Source: JAAUTG01 sp964458705 (GTDB taxonomy: Bacteria; Bacteroidota; Bacteroidia; Chitinophagales; Saprospiraceae). Taken from it: DNA of 64,000 bases. Below, one piece after another: positions 45,593 to 54,726 of this stretch. The notes under the pieces are model-generated. The model made no database searches, was not told where the DNA came from, and saw only the letters and a list, made by a program, of their open reading frames with translations. Position 1 is the stretch's first letter. Every line of letters begins with the position of its first letter. Made by a program: the position numbers and the translations under genes. The DNA lies in assembly GCA_964458705.1 (NCBI GenBank), contig CAYWKD010000015.1:1-64000 (forward strand), given 5' to 3'.

Positions 45593-48500
45593 ATGAAAAA
45601 AATAATACAGCTAATTTCAATCTTCTGCTTGATCGTCAGCATTGCTAATCAAAGTTATGCCTACGTCAATCCAGAATCAAAAGAGCAGCAGGACAACAGG
45701 AAAGAACAAGTAGAATATCGAAACAATTGTGATCCAGCGGTGTCTCAAACCTTTCAATCAATTAATAATGTCCGTGCAACTTTACTGACAGGTGGCGACG
45801 TCTGGTGGGATGGAAGCGATGGAAGATATGTCGTTCCAAAAGTTGCAGCAGGTCAACCAGAAGTTTCTTCCATTTTTGCAGGAGCCGTTTGGCTAGGTGG
45901 TGTTGATCCCGCAGGAAATCTGAAAGTTGCTGCTCAAACTTACGGTCGCAGTTCAGGTAGAGCAGACTTCTGGCCTGGTCCGCTTGACCCAACTTTAGGG
46001 ACAACGGAGCAAGAAGTATGTGCTCAGTGGGATAGATTTTTTAAAGTAACAGCAGAAGAAATAGATGAGCATCTAAGGAACTACGAAGCTAGCATTAATG
46101 AAGGAAAGACATATGACCCCAATTTGATACCTCGAAATGTAAGAGGTTGGCCAGCTAGAGGAAATGATTTCTTCTTTGAAATACATGGCTTTGAATTGCC
46201 AAATACCACTCAAGGTTTAGCAGGATTCTGGGACAGAGATGGAGATGGTGAGTACGATCCGGATCGTGGTGATTATCCAATCATTGAGATTCGAGGATGC
46301 CCCGAGCCACAATATCCTGATGAAATGGTTTTCTGGATTTATAATGATGCGGGAAATATTCACTCTCAATCTCAGGGTGATCCAATTCAAATGGAGGTGC
46401 AAGTACAGGCTTTTAGCTACGCTACAAATGACCAGATCAACGATATGACTTTTCAACGCTACAAGTTGATTAATCGAGCTATTGAGAGCATTGATAGTAT
46501 GTTTTTTGCAATGTGGGTTGATCCAGATTTGGGCTGCTTTACAGATGATTATGTAGGTTGTGATACTTTAAGAAGCCTAGCTTTTGTTTACAACTCCGAC
46601 GCTACAGATGGTAGCACAGGGTGTAACTGTGAGCAAGGAACAAATACCTATTGTGAAGAAGTTCCAATTTTAGGTGTAGATTATTTTAGAGGTCCGCTAG
46701 ATGAAAACTTCCAAGAAATTGGAATGTCATCCTTTACTTATTATAATAATGCTGGTATTGGTGGCGCGCCTCCGGGTACAACTGATCCGAATAATGCTCA
46801 AGAATATTACAACTATTTGTCAGGGTCTTGGCGTGATGGTTCGCCATTTACTTTTGGTGATGATGCCTATCAAGACGGAGAAACAGTGAAATATGCCTTT
46901 TTAGGAAATCCAGTTAATGATAACGAATGGTCTATGTGCAGTCAAGGCACTGATCCGAACTTGGATCGTCGCACCATTCAAGCATCTGGTCCTTTTCGAT
47001 TAGATCCAGGTGCTGTAAATGAGTTAATTATTGGAGTGGTCTGGGTAGCCGATCAATTATATCCTTGTCCAGATATTCGAGAATTACGCTTTGCGGATGA
47101 TATTGCTCAAGCATTGTTCGATAATTGCTTTGAAATAACAGACGGTCCTGATGCACCAGATTTAGATTTTATTGAGCTAGATAAACAAATTGTAGTCATT
47201 ATGACCAATGATACGATTCAGTCTAATAATGCTTTTGAGCAGTATGCACAGCGAGGATTACAGATTCCAGAATTTGCTGAGGATACACTCTATCGCTTTG
47301 AAGGCTATAAAGTATTTCAGCTCAACGGTCCTGATGTAACATTAGCAGATTTAGAAAACCCAGATAAAGCTAGAATTATCTATCAAGCAGATTTGAAAAA
47401 TGACATAAATCAAGTTTTCAATTGGATAGAAGCGGAAAGTCCTTTAGAAGAAACATTCTATGTACCAACCCTAAGGGTAGATGGAGCAAATAATGGTATT
47501 CAGCACACTTTCACTATCACAGAAGATCAATTTGCACAAGGTGATCGGCGTCTAATTAACCACAAGAAGTACTATTTTACAGCATTGGCTTATGCTTATA
47601 ACAATTTTGAACCTTATGATCCTGCGACTGACGTAGGGCAGAGATTGCCTTACTTGGAGGGTCGCCGAAATATTGGAGATGGTCAAAATCCTTTCTATAC
47701 AGTAATTCCTCGCCCAGTCGTTTTTCAAGATTTGAATACAAGCTACGGCGATGGTGCAATTATAACACGTTTAGATGGTATCGGTGCAGGTGGCAATTTC
47801 CTCAATATTTCTGAGGAAACAGAAAATGCTATTTTGGATGGGAGCTTTGATGGAAGTATTACTTACAAGCCGGGAGCAGGTCCTATCTCGATTAATGTAT
47901 TCAATCCACTAGCAGTGCAGGATGGAAGATTTACTTTAACATTTGAGGATAGTAATTTGGATAATGATATACTCGATCCAGGCACTAGGTGGAAAATGAT
48001 TGATGAATCAAGAGGCGTAGAATTATTTTCTGAAACAACATTAGATGTTTTAAACGACCAAATACTGCCTGAGTATGGCTTTTCTATTTCAATTGGACAG
48101 ACGGACGATGTAGGTGATAATGTCGATCGCTCTAATGGAGCAATAGGTATAGATATAGAATATGCAGACTCCTTAGGCTCTCCTTGGTTTGCAGCTATTC
48201 CTGATGACACAGATCAATTCACCAATATTGCAGCAACTGGCTCAGGTGAGCCTGATGAAGTGTTAGACCCTAACCAATCGCTTTCTTCTTTTGGAGATGG
48301 ATTTATTCCATATACATTAGCAGACTGGCGAGCTAGACAGGATAATTTTGGTATTGGTTACTTCTCGCCTGCTTGGACCCAGTCTCTAGGTGGCAATGGA
48401 GGCAGTTTGGTCAGAAATAGCAATCCACTCAGCGCCCTAAACAATGTGGATATTGTCTTTACTGCTGATAAATCCAAGTGGAGTCGCTGTGTCGTGATAG

Positions 48501-49564
48501 AAACGTTCGACAATTACGATGCTCAATTAATACCAGGACTGGCACCAGAGGGAAATGCTAATTTCTTTGACTTGAGAGCAGCTCCATCTGTTGGAAAAGA
48601 AGATGCTGATGGAGATGGATTGCCAGACCCCGATGGTGATGGAGAAGGAATGGGCTGGTTTCCTGGATATGCCATAGACGTAGAAACAGGTGAGAGGCTC
48701 AATATCTTTTTTGGCGAAAATTCTATTTATGGTGGAGAAACTATAACTTTCAACGGAGCAACTATTGATGCGAGTGACTTTACTGGTCGAGATATGATGT
48801 GGAATCCTAACCAGATATTGAATATTCCTCTTACCGAAACAGGTGGTGTTGACTCAAGATTTAATGTAGTATTGGGAAGTCGTCATTACATTTATGTAAC
48901 TCGCCAACCTTATGACGAGTGTGAGCAACTTCGAGGTAGGTTGAGTTCTGGTCAGCCTTCTTTACGAAAAGTAAGTGCTATCAAGGATATTACTTGGACG
49001 GCTATTCCTGTTGCTGGAGATTTGCTGCCTTATTCAGAGGGTCTGATACCTAATGATTTGACGGTGAGGCTGAGAGTAGATAATCCTTATCAAGTGGCAC
49101 AAGGTACAGGTGAATTTAATGGCTATCCTACTTATCAATTTACGTTGGAAGGGGTACAAGCGCAAGAAGTAACGGCTGAGACAACAGATGAGCCGTTAGA
49201 CGACGTAAATGTGGTGCCAAATCCATATTACGGTTACTCAGCTTATGAAAATTCGCAGTTTAGCAATATTGTTAAGATCACAAACCTGCCTGCGGATTGT
49301 ACAGTAACGATTTATTCACTTGATGGCAAGTTCATCCGTCAATACAACAGAAATGAAACAGGTGCAGTGCCTGGTCCGCGCTCTAATAATCGTGCGATTG
49401 AACGCAAGCAAATTGCGCCAGCTTTAGAGTGGGATTTGAAAAACAGCAAGGGAATTCCAGTGGCAAGTGGTGTTTATCTAATCCATATTGATGCTGGTGC
49501 ATTGGGAGAGAAGGTCATTAAATGGTTTGGTGTAGCTAGACAATTCGATCCATCTGGATTATAA
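45593..49564 (+). CDS. Very large T9SS-type surface protein with Ca-binding loops
   Basis: A 1323-residue exported protein, signal peptide ending SYA. N-terminal block at ~50-130 (NNVRATLLTGGDVWWDG, SSIFAGAVWLGGVD, KVAAQTY, DFWPGPLD) is a module I recall from many Bacteroidota surface proteins of unknown function. Asp-rich loops DRDGDGEYDPDRGDY (214-228) and DADGDGLPDPDGDGEG resemble thrombospondin-type-3/EF-like calcium sites. The last ~110 residues (VVPNPYYGYSAYE ... IPVASGVYLIHIDAG) form a FlgD-Ig-like/T9SS C-terminal domain. No enzymatic motif is seen. Its position between a TonB receptor and a PorV-like gene suggests that all three form one surface unit. Confidence 0.75.
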   Translation: MKKIIQLISIFCLIVSIANQSYAYVNPESKEQQDNRKEQVEYRNNCDPAVSQTFQSINNVRATLLTGGDVWWDGSDGRYVVPKVAAGQPEVSSIFAGAVWLGGVDPAGNLKVAAQTYGRSSGRADFWPGPLDPTLGTTEQEVCAQWDRFFKVTAEEIDEHLRNYEASINEGKTYDPNLIPRNVRGWPARGNDFFFEIHGFELPNTTQGLAGFWDRDGDGEYDPDRGDYPIIEIRGCPEPQYPDEMVFWIYNDAGNIHSQSQGDPIQMEVQVQAFSYATNDQINDMTFQRYKLINRAIESIDSMFFAMWVDPDLGCFTDDYVGCDTLRSLAFVYNSDATDGSTGCNCEQGTNTYCEEVPILGVDYFRGPLDENFQEIGMSSFTYYNNAGIGGAPPGTTDPNNAQEYYNYLSGSWRDGSPFTFGDDAYQDGETVKYAFLGNPVNDNEWSMCSQGTDPNLDRRTIQASGPFRLDPGAVNELIIGVVWVADQLYPCPDIRELRFADDIAQALFDNCFEITDGPDAPDLDFIELDKQIVVIMTNDTIQSNNAFEQYAQRGLQIPEFAEDTLYRFEGYKVFQLNGPDVTLADLENPDKARIIYQADLKNDINQVFNWIEAESPLEETFYVPTLRVDGANNGIQHTFTITEDQFAQGDRRLINHKKYYFTALAYAYNNFEPYDPATDVGQRLPYLEGRRNIGDGQNPFYTVIPRPVVFQDLNTSYGDGAIITRLDGIGAGGNFLNISEETENAILDGSFDGSITYKPGAGPISINVFNPLAVQDGRFTLTFEDSNLDNDILDPGTRWKMIDESRGVELFSETTLDVLNDQILPEYGFSISIGQTDDVGDNVDRSNGAIGIDIEYADSLGSPWFAAIPDDTDQFTNIAATGSGEPDEVLDPNQSLSSFGDGFIPYTLADWRARQDNFGIGYFSPAWTQSLGGNGGSLVRNSNPLSALNNVDIVFTADKSKWSRCVVIETFDNYDAQLIPGLAPEGNANFFDLRAAPSVGKEDADGDGLPDPDGDGEGMGWFPGYAIDVETGERLNIFFGENSIYGGETITFNGATIDASDFTGRDMMWNPNQILNIPLTETGGVDSRFNVVLGSRHYIYVTRQPYDECEQLRGRLSSGQPSLRKVSAIKDITWTAIPVAGDLLPYSEGLIPNDLTVRLRVDNPYQVAQGTGEFNGYPTYQFTLEGVQAQEVTAETTDEPLDDVNVVPNPYYGYSAYENSQFSNIVKITNLPADCTVTIYSLDGKFIRQYNRNETGAVPGPRSNNRAIERKQIAPALEWDLKNSKGIPVASGVYLIHIDAGALGEKVIKWFGVARQFDPSGL

Positions 49565-49580
49565 AATAGGTAGAACAAAG

Positions 49581-49609
49581 ACTTCCTGAGTTTTGGTGAT
49601 TCAGGAAGT
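49581..49609 (+). other. Hairpin between the large surface gene and the PorV-like gene
   Basis: ACTTCCTGA / TCAGGAAGT perfect 9-bp stem with an 11-base loop. It is not followed by a T-run, so it is more likely an mRNA-processing or stability hairpin than a strong terminator. Confidence 0.5.
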
Positions 49610-49701
49610 ACCATCCAAAAAAGTTGATAAAGTGAGTCTAACACTTAATAATTTACAACATTTTGTGAAGTATCTCGAAGTTTGACTCTTAAATAAAACA
49701 T

Positions 49702-50748
49702 ATGAAACATAGACTTTTACTACTCATCACTAGCTTGTTATTTACAGCTACTGCTTTTGCTGGAAACCCCGACCGACAAGGAGAGGCTGGTGCAGCAGAA
49801 TTACTCATGAATCCCTGGGCAAGAAGTGCTGGTTTACACTCTATGACAACCGCTAACGTCTTTGGTGTTGAAGCAATGCGCCTTAATGTGGCAGGTCTCT
49901 CAAGAATTAATAGTACAGATATTAACGTTAGCCATGCACTCTATCTTCGTGGCACAGATATTAGAATGAATGCGCTAGGAGTAGCTCAAAAGGTTGGCGA
50001 GAACGGTGCATTTGGCTTGAGCTTAATGGCTTTAGATTTTGGTGATATACCTGTTACAACAGCAAATCAACCAGAAGGGACTGGAGCTACTTTCTCACCT
50101 AGCTTCTTTCACATTGGCATAGCTTATGCACACACGTTTGAAAATAAAGTATCCGTAGGCATTTTACTGAGAGGTGTGAGTGAATCTACCCAAGAGTTGA
50201 ATGCTTTTGGTTTTGCAGTAGATGCAGGTGTTCAATATGTAACAGGACCACAAGACAATTTTAAACTTGGTATTTCACTTAGAAATATAGGATCGCCTAT
50301 GCGCTTTCAAGGGCAAGGTTTGGCAGTGCCAGCGGCTGCACCAGATAGCGACTTGAGCTACGAATTAACCTATAACCAACGTTCAGAGGATTTTGAATTG
50401 CCATCCGTGCTGAACATAGGTATGTCTTACGATATTAACTTAGATGCTGCTAATCGCTTGACTTTGGTGGGAAATTTCACCTCTAATTCCTTTTCTCAAG
50501 ACCAGATTGGTGGAGGGCTAGAATACTCATTGAACGATATGTTTGAACTGCGAGGTGGTTATAAATATGAGTTCGGTTCGGAAGAAGAAGCAACTGCTCC
50601 AATTTATACTGGACTAAGTGCTGGTATTAGTTTGAACGTTCCACTTAGTAAAGAAAATAAAACCTCTAAGTTCGGAATAGATTATGCTTATCGTCAGACA
50701 AGACTTTGGGATGGAACGCATAACTTTTCAGTTAGAATTAGCTTGTAA
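49702..50748 (+). CDS. PorV/PorQ-family (UPF0164) outer-membrane beta-barrel protein
   Basis: A 348-residue outer-membrane barrel, signal peptide ending AFAG. The mature start AGAAELLMNPWARSAGLHSMTTANVFGVEAMRLNVAGLSRIN is the family signature: small residues, a loop with Asn-Pro and a plug-like Ala/Gly segment. It is followed by FHIGIAYAHTFENKVSVGILLRGVSE, GFAVDAGVQY and a C-terminal strand FSVRISL. PorV binds T9SS cargo sorting domains and carries them from the translocon to the attachment complex; PorQ is a relative. This copy lies in a cluster of T9SS cargo genes, so it may be a dedicated shuttle, which is inference. Confidence 0.82.
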   Translation: MKHRLLLLITSLLFTATAFAGNPDRQGEAGAAELLMNPWARSAGLHSMTTANVFGVEAMRLNVAGLSRINSTDINVSHALYLRGTDIRMNALGVAQKVGENGAFGLSLMALDFGDIPVTTANQPEGTGATFSPSFFHIGIAYAHTFENKVSVGILLRGVSESTQELNAFGFAVDAGVQYVTGPQDNFKLGISLRNIGSPMRFQGQGLAVPAAAPDSDLSYELTYNQRSEDFELPSVLNIGMSYDINLDAANRLTLVGNFTSNSFSQDQIGGGLEYSLNDMFELRGGYKYEFGSEEEATAPIYTGLSAGISLNVPLSKENKTSKFGIDYAYRQTRLWDGTHNFSVRISL

Positions 50749-50851
50749 TTAGGTTCTCGCTCTGACCGCTATATTTGCAGGGCAACACTTTAACATCTTG
50801 GCAGTATGAATAATCGTTATCTTGGTATTCAGTGACGAATAAAAAACAATT

Positions 50852-53374
50852 ATGCGATACGCTATACTTGCCATTTCATTATTTACACTACTATTTTCTT
50901 GTCAGTCTCCTGCTGAGAAATACTCTGAAGCATTACCCAATGACTGGTTCTTTGCTCAACGGGCTTATCCTTTCGACGAGATAAACCATGAAGTCTATAT
51001 CAAAGAACTGCAACGCATTCACAGAGTAGAGAAAAAAGAAGTAGAACTTAGAAATCAGGAAATTCAGTGGGAATTAGTAGGACCGACCAATATTGGAGGT
51101 AGAGTTACGGATGTAGTTGTCAACCCAAACAATGCCAACATCATTTTCGCTGGTACTGCCAATGGAGGTATTTTCAAGACAACTGATCGGGGTCACAACT
51201 GGAAGCCTGTTTTCGATAAAGCAGGTAGCCTTTCGATTGGCGATCTAGCCATTGCGCCTTCCAATTCTAGAGTAATGTATGTAGGTACAGGTGAAGCGAA
51301 TGGATCGGCTGCTTCTGGAGCATTCGCAGGAGATGGCGTCTATAAATCCACCGATGGGGGACGAGATTGGCAACATATTGGATTAAGCAATTCTCATCAT
51401 ATTGGACGCATAGTTGTTGACCCCTTTGATGAAAATCATGTTTTTGTAGCAGTAGCAGGATTACTGTACGGAAAAAATGAAGAACGCGGGCTGTACGAAA
51501 CAAAAGATGGTGGTGTTACTTGGCAAAATATTTTATTTGTTAGCGACTCGACGAGTTGTATTGATGTTGTTATTCATCCTACCAATCCTGAGATCATCTA
51601 CGCCGCTACATGGGAGCGTATTCGCACACCTTGGGAACGTGATTATGCGGGTGTTACCTCTCGGCTGTACCGATCGAAGGATGGCGGACAGACTTGGGAG
51701 CACCTAACTAACGGCTTGCCACCTAGTCACGAAGAAAGAGGACGAATAGGGATTACGATAGCTACTTCTAATCCAGAAGTACTTTACGCTTGTTTTACTC
51801 AAAATTCGATTACCAACACTTTTGATGGCGTCTATAAAACCACTAACGGTGGCGACACTTGGCAACGAACAAATGATTATTTACTTCAAGGGATGTATAG
51901 CAATTTTGGCTGGTACTTTGGAAATATACGAACCGATCCCAATAATCCGAATGTAGTTTATGTGCTAGGAGTGAGTCTAATGAAATCAGAAGATGGAGGA
52001 AATTCATGGAAGCGGTCTAATGCTAATATGCACGTTGATCAACATGCCTTGACTTTTTTCCCGGATAGCTCAAATATTACAATTGTTGGCAATGATGGAG
52101 GGCTTTATATTTCTGAAAATAGTGGGCAGCAATGGCGGCATGCTAAGTCCTTACCAATTACTCAGTTCTATGAATGTGAAGTGTCGCAAGCGGTTGAGGA
52201 AAAATATTTTGGAGGCACACAGGATAATGGAACGGTGATGAGTGATGGTGGCACTTTGAGTAGTTGGCTACAAATATTGGGAGGGGACGGTTTTCATGTT
52301 ATCGTTGATCCAGTATTTCCAGAAATTGTTTATGCAGAGTATCAATGGGGAAATTTATTTCGCTCAAATGATGGAGGCAACTCTTTTCAGTGGGCAAGGA
52401 GTGGTATTGCGGCTGAAGAACGTAGAAATTGGAATACACCTATTGAAATAGATCCCAATACTACATCAGTGCTTTATTATGGTGCATCTCGGCTATATCG
52501 CTCCACGAATCGAGCAAGTTCGTGGGAACCTATTAGTGATGATTTGACTAATGGGCAGCACCCTAGCGGTAGTAAAAAGTACGGCACTATTACTGCTATT
52601 GAGGTATCACCTATTGATGGAAATATAATTTGGGTAGGTACGGATGATGGCAATATTTATGTAACCACAAATGGAGGAGCAACTTGGGTACTTGTTTCTG
52701 ACGCACTGCCTATTCGCTATATTAGCAGCATTGCAGCAGATTTTAATAATCCACAAAAAGCATATATCACCCTTTCAGGATATCGAAGGACAGATTACCT
52801 ACCGCATGTTTTTATGACAGAGGACGGCGGACAAACATGGAAACCTGTCTCTACGAATTTACCAGAAGTACCTGTTAACGAAATCATCATTGATGAAGCC
52901 TATCCAGACCGACTTTATGTAGCTACAGATTTAGGAGTATGGCATGCTGATAGTCCAGCTTTTTATTGGGAACGATTAGGTACTAATATGCCTCTGACCG
53001 TAGTAACGGATTTGGTGATACATAAATCTACAAGAACGCTGGTAGCAGCTACTTATGGACGCTCTATGCACAAATATCAATTGGATGCTGAACCTCCAAC
53101 TTTTCCAGAGGTGGAGCAGACTTACATTGCTTTCAGTATCTATCCTAATCCTGTGCAGTCAGTTGCAGCTATTCGACTCGACGAAAAATTGGAGAGTGAA
53201 GGAGTTTTGACTATCTATGATTTAGCGGGACAAATGATTTATCAAACATCAGTGGGTCAAAGCGACAAGAGTGTGTTACTACCTAGTGACATTTGGAAAC
53301 AAAATGGACTTTATTTTGCACAAATGCAGTCAGATAATAATGTATTGACACAGTCTTTTTTGGTGATGAAATAA
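50852..53374 (+). CDS. BNR/VPS10-like propeller protein with lipobox and T9SS sorting domain
   Basis: An 840-residue exported protein. The N-terminus ends in a lipobox (LLFSC, Cys17), so it looks like a lipoprotein. The mature part is made of BNR/Asp-box repeats, often with GGxTW or DGGxxW (TTDRGHNW, STDGGRDW, TKDGGVTW, SKDGGQTW, TTNGGDTW, SEDGGNSW, TEDGGQTW), arranged as two seven-bladed or one large propeller as in VPS10/sortilin and xyloglucanase (GH74) families. The GH74 catalytic aspartates cannot be confirmed by eye. The last ~75 residues (FSIYPNPVQS ... GLYFAQMQ) are a T9SS type A sorting domain. Lipid and T9SS signals together are unusual. Confidence 0.83.
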   Translation: MRYAILAISLFTLLFSCQSPAEKYSEALPNDWFFAQRAYPFDEINHEVYIKELQRIHRVEKKEVELRNQEIQWELVGPTNIGGRVTDVVVNPNNANIIFAGTANGGIFKTTDRGHNWKPVFDKAGSLSIGDLAIAPSNSRVMYVGTGEANGSAASGAFAGDGVYKSTDGGRDWQHIGLSNSHHIGRIVVDPFDENHVFVAVAGLLYGKNEERGLYETKDGGVTWQNILFVSDSTSCIDVVIHPTNPEIIYAATWERIRTPWERDYAGVTSRLYRSKDGGQTWEHLTNGLPPSHEERGRIGITIATSNPEVLYACFTQNSITNTFDGVYKTTNGGDTWQRTNDYLLQGMYSNFGWYFGNIRTDPNNPNVVYVLGVSLMKSEDGGNSWKRSNANMHVDQHALTFFPDSSNITIVGNDGGLYISENSGQQWRHAKSLPITQFYECEVSQAVEEKYFGGTQDNGTVMSDGGTLSSWLQILGGDGFHVIVDPVFPEIVYAEYQWGNLFRSNDGGNSFQWARSGIAAEERRNWNTPIEIDPNTTSVLYYGASRLYRSTNRASSWEPISDDLTNGQHPSGSKKYGTITAIEVSPIDGNIIWVGTDDGNIYVTTNGGATWVLVSDALPIRYISSIAADFNNPQKAYITLSGYRRTDYLPHVFMTEDGGQTWKPVSTNLPEVPVNEIIIDEAYPDRLYVATDLGVWHADSPAFYWERLGTNMPLTVVTDLVIHKSTRTLVAATYGRSMHKYQLDAEPPTFPEVEQTYIAFSIYPNPVQSVAAIRLDEKLESEGVLTIYDLAGQMIYQTSVGQSDKSVLLPSDIWKQNGLYFAQMQSDNNVLTQSFLVMK

Positions 53375-53414
53375 AAGAAAACTCAAGATCAACCTAAACT
53401 TCGAGCATCTAAAC

Positions 53415-54689
53415 TTATTCCACAATAACCATAAACTTGTTTTTCTTACCATTTTCTATCATGATGTATTGACCATGTAGAAGATACTCGTGATTGATGA
53501 CTGCCTCCTGATTACTTATTTTTTCCTTGTTGATGGAAATTGCGTTCCCTTTCATAGCACGTCTAGCTTCACTTTTTGATTGAACGATGCTTGTTGCTTC
53601 TGATAGTAAATCAATTACATTAATGCCATTAGCAAGGGCATCTCTTGGAATAGTGAAACTTGGTATTTCTTCTGCCACCGTTGATAAATCCAAGCTACTG
53701 AGTGCTTGTAATTGCTTCTGATTTGCTTTTTTATCAAACAGCAATTCTGTTACTTTCAACACCGATTCATAAGCCTCTTGCGAATGAACCCTAACCGTTA
53801 ATTCCTCTGCTAGTAACCTTTTCAGTGTTTGTGGATCATTGGCATATTCTTTTTCTATCGCTGTTATTTCTTCTTTTGATTTTAAAGTAAAATAACGTGT
53901 AAAACTAGAAGTATCACGGTCATCAGCGTTAATCCAAAATTGATAAAAGCGATAAGGTGAAGTCATTTTGGGATCGAGCCAAATATTCCCTTTTGTTGAT
54001 TTCCCAAACTTAGAGCCATCTGCTTTAGTCAGCAAAGGTGTCGTAATAGCATAAGCCTTCTCCCCTAAATTTCTTCTGATAAACTCTGTACCCGAAGTGA
54101 TATTTCCCCACTGATCCGATCCTCCCATTTGCAGCGTGCAATTGTGCTGCTGAAAAAGACATTGATAGTCATAACCTTGTAGTAGCTGATAGCTAAATTC
54201 AGTGAAAGAAATGCCTGTTTCAATGCGCTTTTTTACCGACTCTTTTGTCATCATATAGTTGACAGTCAGCGTTTTACCTACGTTTCGGAGAAAATCAAGG
54301 ATATTCATCTCTCGGTAGAAATCATAATTATTAACAACAATAGCTCTGTTATCTCCCTCTTCAAAGTCCAAAAATTTCAAAAACTGCTTCTGCTGAAATT
54401 GCAAATTATGATCCAACTCCTCATAAGTTTTGAGTTGTCGTTCTTTGTCCTTTCCAGAAGGGTCTCCTACTCTACCAGTAGCTCCTCCCATCAATATAAC
54501 AGGTTGATGACCAGACAGTTGAAATAATTTTAAAATCATGATCTGCACATAATTTCCAATCGTTAAAGAAGGTGCAGTTGGGTCGAAACCAATATATCCA
54601 ACCCTTTTTCCTTCATTCAGATGCTTCTTAATTCCGGGTGTAAAATCATGTAGCATATCCCGCCACTCCAATTCTTCGATAAAGTTCAT
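53415..54689 (-). CDS. tyrS: Tyrosyl-tRNA synthetase
   Basis: Charges tRNA-Tyr. A 424-residue class I synthetase with the full bacterial TyrRS layout: IGFDPTAPSLTIGNYVQ, GGATGRVGDPSGKDKER, YQLLQGYDYQCLFQQ, QMGGSDQWGNIT, KADGSKFGKSTKGNIWLD (KMSKS equivalent) and a C-terminal S4 domain (SEARRAMKGNAISIN). In the HIGH motif both histidines are replaced, giving TIGN, while the upstream Thr of DPTA is kept. Either this is a lineage variant or the enzyme is kinetically altered. Convergent with the BNR gene with 40 bases between stops. Confidence 0.93.
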   Translation of the reverse strand: MNFIEELEWRDMLHDFTPGIKKHLNEGKRVGYIGFDPTAPSLTIGNYVQIMILKLFQLSGHQPVILMGGATGRVGDPSGKDKERQLKTYEELDHNLQFQQKQFLKFLDFEEGDNRAIVVNNYDFYREMNILDFLRNVGKTLTVNYMMTKESVKKRIETGISFTEFSYQLLQGYDYQCLFQQHNCTLQMGGSDQWGNITSGTEFIRRNLGEKAYAITTPLLTKADGSKFGKSTKGNIWLDPKMTSPYRFYQFWINADDRDTSSFTRYFTLKSKEEITAIEKEYANDPQTLKRLLAEELTVRVHSQEAYESVLKVTELLFDKKANQKQLQALSSLDLSTVAEEIPSFTIPRDALANGINVIDLLSEATSIVQSKSEARRAMKGNAISINKEKISNQEAVINHEYLLHGQYIMIENGKKNKFMVIVE

Positions 54690-54726
54690 TTACGTTATAT
54701 TTTAGGCTGCAAAATAGTTACATTTA

